49,922 nt of DNA from an uncultured Chlorobiaceae bacterium (GTDB lineage Bacteria; Bacteroidota; Chlorobiia; Chlorobiales; Chlorobiaceae): NCBI GenBank assembly GCA_903824295.1, contig CAIJWE010000038.1, positions 1 to 49,922 of the forward strand, in the 5' to 3' direction. Below the pieces are notes generated by a model. That model did no database searches. It was not told the origin of the DNA and saw only the letters and a program-made list of their open reading frames with translations. Positions 30,282 through 39,557 of the stretch are shown in pieces (the first letter of the stretch is position 1; each line of letters starts with the position of its first letter). The translations under genes were made by a program, and so were the position numbers.

Positions 30282-30345
30282 ATACTCTGAAGCGGGCGAT
30301 AGGGCACCATACGATACTCGTTACCGCCCGCCCGCTTCAGAGTAT
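30282..30345 (+). terminator. Long perfect stem-loop after ilvB
   Basis: A 17-bp perfect inverted repeat (30282-30298 with 30329-30345; arm sequence ATACTCTGAAGCGGGCG) encloses a 30-nt loop that repeats GATACTC. It starts 3 bp after the ilvB stop. There is only a weak T-rich tail, so it may act as a terminator, as an mRNA-stabilising end, or mark an insertion boundary. Confidence 0.6.
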
Positions 30346-30421
30346 TAATGGCCGCTTGAACAACTGGCTCTCAAATGGGCAAGAATCATGCGAAACAAAA
30401 AGCTAAAACCCAGGTGACACC

Positions 30422-30568
30422 ATGAAAAAAAACCGCTTTTTTCAGGCAAAAAGGTTTATGCTGTTTCTGCTTGTATCCAGCCTCTTTTCAGCCTGTGCAG
30501 CCCAAAGACCGGCGCTTTATCTTTGTATACCTGCGACTGGGGAGACAACCATCGTCACATCGGGTTAA
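30422..30568 (+). CDS. Small putative lipoprotein (48 residues)
   Basis: MKKNRFFQAKRFMLFLL begins a basic-hydrophobic signal peptide ending LFSAC, a good lipobox with Cys at residue 25. The mature part is only 24 residues (AAQRPALYLCIPATGETTIV and on). An AGGTGA ribosome-binding site lies 6 bp before the ATG, which supports translation. The short mature part could mean a true micro-lipoprotein or a gene truncated soon after its signal peptide. No family is recognised. It lies between ilvB and the second hybrid kinase. From its stop to 30793 I see no further gene. Confidence 0.55.
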   Translation: MKKNRFFQAKRFMLFLLVSSLFSACAAQRPALYLCIPATGETTIVTSG

Positions 30569-30793
30569 GTGAATTTGTCATCATGCCAGGCCTCCACCGT
30601 CGAAATCAACACGATTTCATCAACGATGGACTATTAGCCGACCACCCGGCAACTATTAACCGCCAACGTTAGGAATTGCTTTATGAATTATTTATAGTAA
30701 AATGCGACAACGAGTTACTGATCGCACCGTCGTGTAAGAGCAATGGTAATGCGTTTCGGTTTCCATGTGCGTAAACAGATTCTGCGAATAACG

Positions 30794-33700
30794 ATGTTCA
30801 CAAAAAACTTACTTCCAGACAGCAATCTGGCCGACGATCCGGTTTATGGATTGCTGGAATCCCTCCCTGAAGAAGCCCTGCTCATCGATCCAAAAGGCAA
30901 AATTCTTGTTACCAATACCCTGTTTGCTTCTCGTTTTGGCCTCTCTGCAGAGAAGTGCGTCGGAGCCAGTATCTATGATCTGATTGCAACCGTACAGCAA
31001 TTGCAGGAACTCGCGATTCACTGCAGGGAAAAGATTGCAGAAGTTCTCCGTACTGGAAAACGAATACTTTTTGAAAATGGAAAAGAGGAGCTGATATGGA
31101 AAATCACCATTAATCCTGTCATGTCACCGGAAACGACAATTTTGCGGTTGTTCATCACTATTGCGGATATTTCGGGGCCAAAACAGATAGAAGCCAAGCT
31201 CAATAACTGCATATCGAAATTTAATCAGGCATTGGAAACCGCGCGTGCCGGTGTCTGGGAATGGGATTTGATAACGAATCAGCATATCTGGTCTGACGAG
31301 ATATGGCCTTTATACGGGCTAAAGTCAAGCAACAACAACAAACCCTCCTTCCAACTTCTGGGAAGTCTCATTCATCCTGAGGATCGTGAGTCTGTCATCA
31401 ACGCTTTTACTGAGGCCGCAAAAAGCGAAACCGGGTTATACATCAAATATCGCGTCTTTTTTCCCGACGATACCATCCACTGGCTGGTATCCCGCGGCAA
31501 ACCCTTGCGCAATATCAACGGCAAAACGGTACGTTACATAGGGACGATTATCGATATTACCACAAGAAAGGTATTTCAAGAGAGGCTTGTTGCCACCAAT
31601 GAACGAATGTGTCTTATCCTTGCAGAAGCAAATGCGGGTACATGGGAATATGAGATGAGCACAAATTCGATTATCTGGTCTGATGAAGTATGGCATCTAT
31701 GCGGACTCAAACCTTATAGCTGCGAGCTTACCCGTGAAAACTGGATAAACACCATTATCCCTGAAGACCGGGAAAAAGTTAATCAAGCCATCAGTGAATC
31801 CGTAAAAAACAGCAGTGAATACAACTGTACCTGGCGTATTCGTGATACAGAAGGAGAAGAACGATGGATTTTTTCGAAAGGAACTCCATTAAAAGATTCT
31901 GATGGCAACATAATTCGATATGTCGGTATCATGATGGACATCACCAATCAAAAACAGAAGGATGATGCCCTCAAGGAGAGTGAAAATCGCTTCAGGCTGC
32001 TGTTTGAAAAGCACTCATCGATCATGCTCGTTATCGATCCCGATACAGGCAAAATCCTTGACGTCAATCAAGCGGCTGTTAACTTTTACAAGTGGCCTGC
32101 TGAAACACTCAAACAGATGACGATTCAGCAGATTACTGCAGACCTGCCAGAGAACAAGTTATACCAGATTCATAATATAGCCGATGGCTCCATCCGTGAT
32201 GTTGAAGTTTTCAGTTGTTCTATTCCTTTTCATGGAAAAGAACTGCTCTATTCTATTATCAACGACATTACGGATCGCAGGAAGGCGGAACAGGCATTGG
32301 AGACGAATGAAAAAATGTTTCGCTCCATTACTGAACAAATTTCCGAGATAGTTTTCATTACGGATAACAGAGGAATTACAACCTATGTATCTCCTTCTGT
32401 TAAAAAGATTTCCGGTTATATACCTGATGAGGTGATTGGTCATTCCTTTAGCGATTTTCTGGTTGAAGAGGACATTGAGAAAGCCGTCAGTTCATTTCAG
32501 AAAGGAATGATGAACCAGACAGATGAAGTACTCGAACTCCGCTACAGGAAAAAAGATGGGTCGATTTTTTTCGCAGAAATTCATGTACAATATTATAAGC
32601 ATCAGGGATTTATCGGCTATATCGGATTGATACGTGATATTTCAGATCGTAAAAAACATGAGTTAGAGTTAATCGAAAGCAAACAGTTTCTCAAGAGCAT
32701 CTATAATCAGGTCAATTATGCCATTTTTGTTGTCGATATTAGAGTTGATGGCTCTTACTTCATGACATCCATTAACCCGCTCAGTGAAAAAATAGCGGGC
32801 ATCACAAATGATGAACTTGCCGGAAAATCACTGGAATATCTCTTTCCTCCTGCTATTGTCCAATCGGTTATTCAGCACCTTAACGATTGTATCCGTGAGG
32901 AAAAGGCAATTTGCTATGAAGATTCTATGATGTTTCAGGGTACAAGCTCATTGTGGGAAACCATGCTGAACCCTGTTCGTAATGAGAACGGAACTATTTT
33001 CAGAATTATCGGCACCAGCATAGAGATCACTCAACGCCGCCAAATTGAGGAGGAGAGAGCGAAACTTGAAGTTCAGCTTCAGCAGTCCCAGAAAATGGAG
33101 ATGGTCGGACGACTGGCTGGAGGTATAGCTCATGATTTCAACAATATGCTGACCGTTATTCTCGGTTATACTGAAATTGCCATGGAAACGAGTGACCCAA
33201 CACAGACAACCTATGCGAATTTTGATGCTATCTATCAGGCGGCAACCCATTCGGCCAATCTGACCCGGCAACTGCTTGCTTTTGCCCGGAAACAGGTTAT
33301 CTCACCAAAAATTGTTGAGCTGAACACGGCGATTACAGAGATGCTTCCTATGTTGCGACGCCTCATCGGTGAGAATATCAAACTGATATGGATTCCCGAA
33401 TGCCAAAATTGCAATATCAAAATTGATCCATCGCAGATCGACCAGATTCTTGTCAATCTCTGTGTCAATTCCCGTGATGCTATAACCGGCAATGGCAGTA
33501 TCACCATCAGAAATCATTGCATCTCTCAGCCCGGAATCACCTGTGAAACAGATAAAACCGAGGCACTCTCAACACGCTATGTGTCACTTTCCGTGCATGA
33601 TGATGGATGTGGTATTGAGCAAAACGATCTCACACATATTTTTGAGCCCTTTTTTACCACAAAAGAGAAGGGAAAAGGCACCGGACTTGGTCTTTCGACC

Positions 33701-34243
33701 GTTTACGGGATTGTCAAACAGAACAATGGCAATATTGAGTGCCTGAGCGAACCGGGAAAAGGAACAACGGTCACGATTAATCTGCCAAAGCATGAGGTAC
33801 CGACAACAACGCATCAGAATACTCAACAGGAGCAATTACTCCAGAAAGGTCATCAGACAATCCTGCTTGTGGAAGATGAACCTGGTATTCTCAAACTCTG
33901 CAAACTCATCCTTGAACGGAACGGTTATACCGTGCTGGCATTTGAGAAAGCCCTGGATGCCATAAAAATGGCGGAACAGTACCATGGAAAAATTGACCTG
34001 CTGGTGACCGATGTCATGATGCCGGAAATGAATGGATCCGAGCTGTCAAAAAGACTTCTTGCCATACGTCCGGATCTTAAAGTACTCTTTATCTCAGGTT
34101 ACACTGCTGACATTATTTCCCAAAACTCGATACTTGAGAGTCAGCTTAACTTTATCCAGAAACCCTTCACCCCCAAAGCGCTGGCGACAATCGTATCTAC
34201 TATCCTCAATGCGGAGTTGCGTCAAAATCAAGAAACAGTCTGA
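30794..34243 (+). CDS. Second soluble multi-PAS hybrid histidine kinase with receiver domain
   Basis: About 1149 residues from the ATG at 30794. That start matches the N-terminal offset of the paralogue at 2400-6146; an ATG at 30743 adds 17 residues. Domains: PAS (about 15-135), two PAS_3-type domains with WSDEIW/WSDEVW motifs (150-260, 270-385), PAS (395-500), PAS (508-620) and a further PAS (630-750). His780 lies in GGIAHDFNNML. ATPase motifs are NLCVNSRDA, DDGCGI and GKGTGLGLS. The receiver phosphoacceptor is Asp1073 in LLVTDVMMPEMNG. There are no GAF domains, unlike the paralogue, and no membrane segment. It sits inside the ilv cluster, convergent with the SUMF1-like gene 12 bp away. The signal and output are unknown. 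Confidence 0.94.
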   Translation: MFTKNLLPDSNLADDPVYGLLESLPEEALLIDPKGKILVTNTLFASRFGLSAEKCVGASIYDLIATVQQLQELAIHCREKIAEVLRTGKRILFENGKEELIWKITINPVMSPETTILRLFITIADISGPKQIEAKLNNCISKFNQALETARAGVWEWDLITNQHIWSDEIWPLYGLKSSNNNKPSFQLLGSLIHPEDRESVINAFTEAAKSETGLYIKYRVFFPDDTIHWLVSRGKPLRNINGKTVRYIGTIIDITTRKVFQERLVATNERMCLILAEANAGTWEYEMSTNSIIWSDEVWHLCGLKPYSCELTRENWINTIIPEDREKVNQAISESVKNSSEYNCTWRIRDTEGEERWIFSKGTPLKDSDGNIIRYVGIMMDITNQKQKDDALKESENRFRLLFEKHSSIMLVIDPDTGKILDVNQAAVNFYKWPAETLKQMTIQQITADLPENKLYQIHNIADGSIRDVEVFSCSIPFHGKELLYSIINDITDRRKAEQALETNEKMFRSITEQISEIVFITDNRGITTYVSPSVKKISGYIPDEVIGHSFSDFLVEEDIEKAVSSFQKGMMNQTDEVLELRYRKKDGSIFFAEIHVQYYKHQGFIGYIGLIRDISDRKKHELELIESKQFLKSIYNQVNYAIFVVDIRVDGSYFMTSINPLSEKIAGITNDELAGKSLEYLFPPAIVQSVIQHLNDCIREEKAICYEDSMMFQGTSSLWETMLNPVRNENGTIFRIIGTSIEITQRRQIEEERAKLEVQLQQSQKMEMVGRLAGGIAHDFNNMLTVILGYTEIAMETSDPTQTTYANFDAIYQAATHSANLTRQLLAFARKQVISPKIVELNTAITEMLPMLRRLIGENIKLIWIPECQNCNIKIDPSQIDQILVNLCVNSRDAITGNGSITIRNHCISQPGITCETDKTEALSTRYVSLSVHDDGCGIEQNDLTHIFEPFFTTKEKGKGTGLGLSTVYGIVKQNNGNIECLSEPGKGTTVTINLPKHEVPTTTHQNTQQEQLLQKGHQTILLVEDEPGILKLCKLILERNGYTVLAFEKALDAIKMAEQYHGKIDLLVTDVMMPEMNGSELSKRLLAIRPDLKVLFISGYTADIISQNSILESQLNFIQKPFTPKALATIVSTILNAELRQNQETV

Positions 34244-34255
34244 ACTGCAAACCGG

Positions 34256-35122
34256 CTACTCAACAAAGACCAGGCGAAAGCCTACGCTGCCATAACGGAG
34301 ACCAGGGACACTGTGACCGCGATAAGCCGACCGACAGCGACTGGCATTGAAGCTCCAGCTCCCGCCACGAATCACACGAAAGGAACCGGTTGGCGGCCCT
34401 GCAGGATTGGCAACCCTCCCACTCTCTTTACATTCGTCATAATAACTTCCACCAAGCCAGTCACTGCACCATTCCCAGACATTGCCATGCATATTGTACA
34501 ATCCCCACGCATTGGGAGAAAAGCTGTCAACGGCAACCGTGTTGCCGAGAAAACACCCTTTCTCGTTGTTATTACAAGGATAGTTTCCGTTATAGTTTGC
34601 CTCTGCGGTCGTCAGGTTGTCACCCGTGTTAAACGCGGTCAGGCTTCCTGCACGGCAGGCATACTCCCACTCTGCCTCAGTCGGGAGGCGGAACTGCTTT
34701 TCTGATTTTTCCGTCATCCACCGGCAGTAGGCTAAAGCATCATTCCAGCTCACATGCAGTACCGGATGGTTCTCTTCAACCTCAGACCGTTCAATGCCTG
34801 TTACTCCATGACGCCAGTTTACTCCATGACAGTCTTCGAGTTTACCATTGAGGAATATGACGCTGAACCCTCCTTGTTCAGCATCACTTCTGTACCCTGT
34901 AGCTTCAATAAATTTCCTGAATTCAGCAACGGTGACGGCATATTTGCCCATAAAAAAGTCGCTGAGGATCACCTGATGCTGGTTTTCATTAGCTTTGACA
35001 CCAAACAACCGATAATCATCCCGACAAGCCTCCTCTGCCGGGCTGCCCATCGTATATTCGCCACCGCGTATTAAAATGTAATTTGCCGGCGAAATGGTCA
35101 TCATTCGAGCATTAACAATCAT
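34256..35122 (-). CDS. SUMF1/FGE-like (formylglycine-generating-enzyme fold) protein
   Basis: A 288-residue SUMF1-family protein. It shows ILIRGGEYTMGS near residue 16, HPVLHVSWNDALAYCRWM near 118-135, LPTEAEWEYACRAG, NMHGNVWEWCSDW and the C-terminal IRGGSWSFNASRCRSAYRG with GFRLVF. Genuine FGE uses a Cys pair five apart near the C-terminus; here the first position is not Cys (WSFNASRC), so sulfatase activation is unlikely and a ligand-binding or other role is more probable. No signal peptide is seen. It is encoded opposite to the surrounding ilv genes, immediately convergent with the hybrid kinase. Alternative starts lie at 35104 and 35101. Confidence 0.92.
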   Translation of the reverse strand: MIVNARMMTISPANYILIRGGEYTMGSPAEEACRDDYRLFGVKANENQHQVILSDFFMGKYAVTVAEFRKFIEATGYRSDAEQGGFSVIFLNGKLEDCHGVNWRHGVTGIERSEVEENHPVLHVSWNDALAYCRWMTEKSEKQFRLPTEAEWEYACRAGSLTAFNTGDNLTTAEANYNGNYPCNNNEKGCFLGNTVAVDSFSPNAWGLYNMHGNVWEWCSDWLGGSYYDECKESGRVANPAGPPTGSFRVIRGGSWSFNASRCRSAYRGHSVPGLRYGSVGFRLVFVE

Positions 35123-35230
35123 TCAATGATCTATTGTTCAGGATCCGATGCTGGAGATTTATAACACAGGTATGGAAAGGCAAGAATACTTCACGTCACT
35201 TCACTGCCATCTCATATCAAAAAAAACTTT

Positions 35231-35261
35231 ATATTGAGTTCCTTGCAAGGTGACGCAATAT
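35231..35261. promoter_or_regulatory. Nested dyad upstream of ilvN
   Basis: The 10-bp palindrome CCTTGCAAGG (35241-35250) is flanked almost symmetrically by ATATTG (35231-35236) and CAATAT (35256-35261). A GGGGA-N5-TCCCC hairpin follows at 35321-35335 in the ilvN leader. Because ilvN is cut off from ilvD-ilvB, this interval probably carries its own promoter and operator or leader control. The regulator is unknown. Confidence 0.4.
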
Positions 35262-35370
35262 CCAATTTTTTTACCTGCGAACAATACTGCGATGACCGTA
35301 TTTATAAAATTTTTGCAAATGGGGACACTCTCCCCTACCATGAGTGGCAGTAAACAGGATCAATAGACTT

Positions 35371-35847
35371 ATGAAACACATCATATCAGTACTGGTTGAA
35401 AACAAGTTCGGCTCCCTTAACCGGGTTGCAGCCATGTTCAGTGCCCGGGGGTTCAACCTCGAGAGCATCTCCATCGGCGAAACAGAGGACACTGAGATCT
35501 CACGCATGACTATTGTAACGAGAGGTGAAGACCAGATTATCGGCCAGGTGCTCAAGCAGTTGAACCGACTGGTTGATACCATCAAGGTTACCGATCTGAC
35601 CCGTCAGCCCCATGTTGAGCGGGAGTTGCTCCTGATGACACTGAAACTCAGCAAGCCCGCGCAGCATGAGATTTTTGAGCTGATCAACGTTTTTAAAGGA
35701 AAAGTCGTGGATATAAAACAAAAATCCATTACTATTGAGGTCATCGGTTCTCCGGACAAGATCAACACAACTATCGATATCTTCAAGCCGTACGGCATAA
35801 AAGAGCTTGCCCGTTCTGGCGCGGTAGCGATACACCGGGGAGAATAA
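35371..35847 (+). CDS. ilvN: Acetolactate synthase, small (regulatory) subunit
   Basis: 158 residues from the ATG at 35371 (MKHIISVLVENKFGSLNRVA), the conserved family start; an upstream in-frame start at 35344 is less likely. An N-terminal ACT domain (about 1-75) is followed by the ALS small-subunit C-terminal domain. It binds valine and controls the catalytic IlvB subunit. It heads the second half of the cluster, with ilvC 42 bp downstream. Confidence 0.97.
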   Translation: MKHIISVLVENKFGSLNRVAAMFSARGFNLESISIGETEDTEISRMTIVTRGEDQIIGQVLKQLNRLVDTIKVTDLTRQPHVERELLLMTLKLSKPAQHEIFELINVFKGKVVDIKQKSITIEVIGSPDKINTTIDIFKPYGIKELARSGAVAIHRGE

Positions 35848-35889
35848 CGCTGTTTTTTACTGAATTATCAATCAAACCTATCCGAACAC

Positions 35890-36882
35890 ATGAACGTTTA
35901 CTATGACCAGGATGCCGATCTCGGTTATCTGCAGGGAAAAAATATTGCAATACTCGGTTACGGCAGTCAGGGTCATGCCCATGCCCTGAACCTCAAGGAG
36001 AGCGGCATGAACGTCTGCGTCGGTCTTCGCCCTGAAAGCGCATCGTGTGCAAAAGCGAGAGAGGCTGGCCTGGAGGTCAACACCGTCGCCGATGCCGTCA
36101 AATGGGCAGACATCGTCATGGTGCTTCTTCCTGACCAGACCCAGAAGGCGATTTATGAGGCTGAAATTCTCCCGAACCTTGTGGCTGGCAACACCCTTGC
36201 TTTCGCTCACGGCTTCAATATTCATTACGGACAGATTGTTCCGCCCGAAACAATCAACGTCATCATGATTGCGCCAAAAAGCCCCGGCCACCTTGTCCGC
36301 CGCACCTATACCCAGGGCAACGGTGTCCCTTGTCTTATCGCGGTTCATCAGGACGCCACCGGTGAAGCAAAGCAGCAGGCACTTGCATGGGCCAAAGCGA
36401 TTGGCGGAACCAAAGCCGGCGTTATTGAGACCTCCATCAAGAATGAGACTGAGACCGATCTCTTTGGTGAGCAGGCTGTCCTTTGCGGCGGTTCTGCCGA
36501 ACTGATCAAGGCTGGATTTGAGACCCTTGTTGAAGCTGGTTACCCTGAAGAGCTCGCCTACTTTGAATGTATGCATGAGTTGAAACTCATTGTGGATCTC
36601 TATTATGAAGGAGGTCTTTCAAGAATGAACTACTCCGTCAGCGATACGGCTGAGTATGGCGGCATGACCCGTGGACCGCGCCTTATCACTGCGGCGGTCA
36701 AGGCTGAGATGAAAAAAATTCTTGAAGAGGTTCAGGATGGTCGTTTTGCCAAAGAGTTTATTGACGAGTGCAATGGCGGTTACAAGAACCTCAGCAAACT
36801 CCGTGAAGAAAACAGCGGTCATTCAATTGAAAAGGTTGGCGCAAAACTTCGCGACATGATGAGCTGGCTGATCAAAAAATAA
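35890..36882 (+). CDS. ilvC: Ketol-acid reductoisomerase (class I)
   Basis: A 330-residue class I KARI, NADPH-dependent, which converts acetolactate and acetohydroxybutyrate to the dihydroxy acids used by IlvD. The N-terminal Rossmann motif is [17 protein letters not shown] (about 20-36). [12 protein letters not shown] and [10 protein letters not shown] follow. The C-terminal knotted domain keeps the metal-binding acidic residues in [14 protein letters not shown] and the segment around [13 protein letters not shown]-like [13 protein letters not shown]. Length is normal, and leuB starts 17 bp later. Confidence 0.98.
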   Translation: MNVYYDQDADLGYLQGKNIAILGYGSQGHAHALNLKESGMNVCVGLRPESASCAKAREAGLEVNTVADAVKWADIVMVLLPDQTQKAIYEAEILPNLVAGNTLAFAHGFNIHYGQIVPPETINVIMIAPKSPGHLVRRTYTQGNGVPCLIAVHQDATGEAKQQALAWAKAIGGTKAGVIETSIKNETETDLFGEQAVLCGGSAELIKAGFETLVEAGYPEELAYFECMHELKLIVDLYYEGGLSRMNYSVSDTAEYGGMTRGPRLITAAVKAEMKKILEEVQDGRFAKEFIDECNGGYKNLSKLREENSGHSIEKVGAKLRDMMSWLIKK

Positions 36883-36899
36883 TTTCTTCCAAACAACGA

Positions 36900-37958
36900 A
36901 TGTACAAGATTGTTTCAATACCGGGCGATGGTATCGGCCCGGAAGTGGTTGCAGGAGCTGTTGCCGTGCTCGATCAGCTCTCCAGAAAACATGGTTTTGA
37001 AATTCAAATTGAGGAACACCCCTTTGGCGGTGCATCCTGGGAACTGCATGGTGAAATGCTCACCCAGGCAACGCTTGATGCCTGCCGGAAGTGCGACGCC
37101 GTGCTGCTTGGAGCCGTTGGCGGCCCGAAATGGGAGAGTTTGCCGCATGAGCACAAACCGGAAGCGGCGCTGCTCAAAATCCGCAAGGAGCTTGAACTCT
37201 TTGCAAACCTGCGGCCAGCCAAGGTCTATGACGCACTGCTTGACGCATCATCGCTCAAGGCGGATGTGGTTCGTGGCACCGATTTCCTCGTCTTCAGAGA
37301 GCTTACCGGCGGCATCTACTTTGGTCAGCCACGTGGCTTTGATGAGAACCGGGGATGGAACACCATGGTCTATGAGCGCTATGAGGTAGAGCGCATTGCC
37401 CGTCTCGCCTTTCAAGCGGCTCGGAAACGAAAGGGAAAGGTGATTTCAATCGACAAGGCAAACGTGCTTGAAGTGTCGCAGTTCTGGCGGAATGTGGTGC
37501 ATGAACTGCACAAGGAGTTCGCCGATGTGGAGCTGAGCGACATGTATGTCGATAATGCGGCAATGCAGATTGTACGTAATCCGAAACAGTTTGATGTCAT
37601 CGTAACGAGCAACCTTTTTGGCGACATTCTGAGCGACATCGCTGGCATGATTACCGGCAGTCTCGGTATGCTCCCTTCGGCAAGCATCGGTACCAAACAT
37701 GCTCTCTACGAACCGATCCACGGAAGTGCGCCGGATATTGCCGGACAGAACAAGGCCAACCCGATTGCCACCATCGCATCGGTAGCCATGATGTTTGAAC
37801 ACAGCTTTAATTTGCCGGATATTGCCCGTGAAATCGAGCAGGCAATTGAGGCGACCCTTGCCACCGGATTGCGGACAGCCGACATTGCCAACGCAGGAGA
37901 CAGGGCAATAACAACGACAGAGATGACAGAAGCAATTGTCAGGCATCTCGGTGCCTGA
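36900..37958 (+). CDS. leuB: 3-Isopropylmalate dehydrogenase
   Basis: A 352-residue NAD-dependent dehydrogenase that oxidatively decarboxylates 3-isopropylmalate in leucine synthesis. It may also act on the methylmalate intermediate of the citramalate route. It starts [27 protein letters not shown], the substrate-binding arginines around [15 protein letters not shown], and [23 protein letters not shown] are conserved, as is the cofactor-side [13 protein letters not shown]. Confidence 0.98.
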   Translation: MYKIVSIPGDGIGPEVVAGAVAVLDQLSRKHGFEIQIEEHPFGGASWELHGEMLTQATLDACRKCDAVLLGAVGGPKWESLPHEHKPEAALLKIRKELELFANLRPAKVYDALLDASSLKADVVRGTDFLVFRELTGGIYFGQPRGFDENRGWNTMVYERYEVERIARLAFQAARKRKGKVISIDKANVLEVSQFWRNVVHELHKEFADVELSDMYVDNAAMQIVRNPKQFDVIVTSNLFGDILSDIAGMITGSLGMLPSASIGTKHALYEPIHGSAPDIAGQNKANPIATIASVAMMFEHSFNLPDIAREIEQAIEATLATGLRTADIANAGDRAITTTEMTEAIVRHLGA

Positions 37959-37981
37959 TCAAACAGAGGCCAAAGAGAGCT

Positions 37982-39550
37982 GTGAAAGAGAAGATTATTG
38001 TATTTGATACAACCTTGCGCGATGGAGAACAGTCCCCCGGGGCGTCGCTCAATGTGCAGGAAAAGGTGGAGATTGCCCGGCAGCTCGAAAAGCTTGGAGT
38101 TGATGTCATTGAGGCCGGTTTTCCGGCTTCGTCGCCATTGCAGCTTGAAGCGGTTCAGCGGGTCAGCGCAGAGTCGAAAGCCGTTGTGGCTGCACTGGCA
38201 AGGGCTGTGGAAAACGACATCACCGCAGCCTGGAAGGCGCTGCAACAGGCTCGCAAACCCCGCATTCACACCTTCATCGGCACCTCCGATATTCATATTA
38301 CCGGAAAATTCGGCAGTGATCGCTACGGCGCGAGCCTGCAAGAGAAGCGGCAAACCGTCCTCAAGATGGCGGTCAATGCTGTCACTTTTGCCAAAACATT
38401 CACATCCGATATAGAGTTTTCGGCTGAAGATGCGGGCCGCACCGATCAAGGCTTTCTTGCTGAAATTATCGAGGCGGTTATTGCCGCAGGTGCAACAACA
38501 GTCAACATTCCTGATACGACGGGCTATACCTGGCCCTCAGAGTTTGGCCGCAAAATCGCCGATCTGCAGAGCCGCGTCAACAACATCGGCAATGCCATTA
38601 TCAGCGTCCACTGCCATAACGATCTTGGTCTTGCGGTGGCCAACACGCTCAGCGCAGTTGAACACGGTGCACGCCAGGTAGAGTGCTCCATCAACGGCAT
38701 CGGAGAGCGGGCCGGAAACGCTTCGCTCGAAGAGATTGTGATGGCCCTCAAGGTGCGCAGCGACCTGCACAACTTCTACACCGGCATTGTCACCGAAGAG
38801 ATCTACAATACGAGTCGAATGGTCTCGACCTTTACCGGCATCATTATCCAGCCGAACAAGGCCATTGTGGGCGACAACGCATTCTCGCACGAATCGGGCA
38901 TTCACCAGGACGGTATGCTGAAAAACCGGCAAACCTACGAAGTGATGACGCCGGAATCGGTCGGAGTGCCGCAGACGAGCATTGTGCTGGGCCGCCATTC
39001 CGGCAAGCACGGCCTTAAATCGCGTCTCTTCACGCTCGGCTACAACCTTGACGACACTGAACTTGAAGCGGTCTACAAGCGCTTTGTTGAGGTTGCCGAC
39101 AAAAAGAAAGAGGTCTATGACGACGATCTGAGGGTACTGATGGGCGATGAACGGAGCAAACCGAAAAACGCCTATGAGCTCGACTACCTCCATATCAACA
39201 GCGGTACCGCTTCAATACCCACCGCAACTATCAGAATCCGGCACAAGGAACAGATTTTTGAAGAGTCTGCAACCGGCGACGGCCCGGTGGATGCCTGCTT
39301 CAGGGCAATCGAACGGGCCCTTGGCCTCGAATCGATGGTCACCTCCTACTCTGTACGCTCTACCACTGCCGGGCGTCAGGCGCTCGGTGAGGCGCTGGTA
39401 CGCATCAAAGACAAAAACCTCTCCTTTAATGGAAGAGGAGTCTCAACAGATATCATAGAGGCGAGCGCCAAAGCCTATCTTCAGGCTCTTGGCCTGCGCC
39501 AGCATCATTTTGACAATATTACTACTGAAACCATAGAAAGCGGGGTTTAA
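37982..39550 (+). CDS. leuA: 2-Isopropylmalate synthase
   Basis: A 522-residue synthase condensing acetyl-CoA with 2-ketoisovalerate, the committed step of leucine synthesis. It starts with GTG at 37982. The HMGL-like TIM barrel shows the catalytic metal site [12 protein letters not shown] (about 9-20) and the conserved [14 protein letters not shown]. The C-terminal LeuA regulatory domain (about 395-515), site of leucine feedback, is present. It is distinct from the related cimA at the end of the operon. leuC begins 7 bp downstream. Confidence 0.97.
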   Translation: MKEKIIVFDTTLRDGEQSPGASLNVQEKVEIARQLEKLGVDVIEAGFPASSPLQLEAVQRVSAESKAVVAALARAVENDITAAWKALQQARKPRIHTFIGTSDIHITGKFGSDRYGASLQEKRQTVLKMAVNAVTFAKTFTSDIEFSAEDAGRTDQGFLAEIIEAVIAAGATTVNIPDTTGYTWPSEFGRKIADLQSRVNNIGNAIISVHCHNDLGLAVANTLSAVEHGARQVECSINGIGERAGNASLEEIVMALKVRSDLHNFYTGIVTEEIYNTSRMVSTFTGIIIQPNKAIVGDNAFSHESGIHQDGMLKNRQTYEVMTPESVGVPQTSIVLGRHSGKHGLKSRLFTLGYNLDDTELEAVYKRFVEVADKKKEVYDDDLRVLMGDERSKPKNAYELDYLHINSGTASIPTATIRIRHKEQIFEESATGDGPVDACFRAIERALGLESMVTSYSVRSTTAGRQALGEALVRIKDKNLSFNGRGVSTDIIEASAKAYLQALGLRQHHFDNITTETIESGV

Positions 39551-39557
39551 GAATACC

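Noticed and set aside
30640-30690. Integron attC-like sequence around AACGTTAGG
   Set aside because: Only one core-like motif is present, with no paired partner site and no integrase in the window.
35500-35835. 111-residue minus-strand ORF opposite ilvN
   Set aside because: It is a shadow frame of a well-conserved ACT-domain gene.
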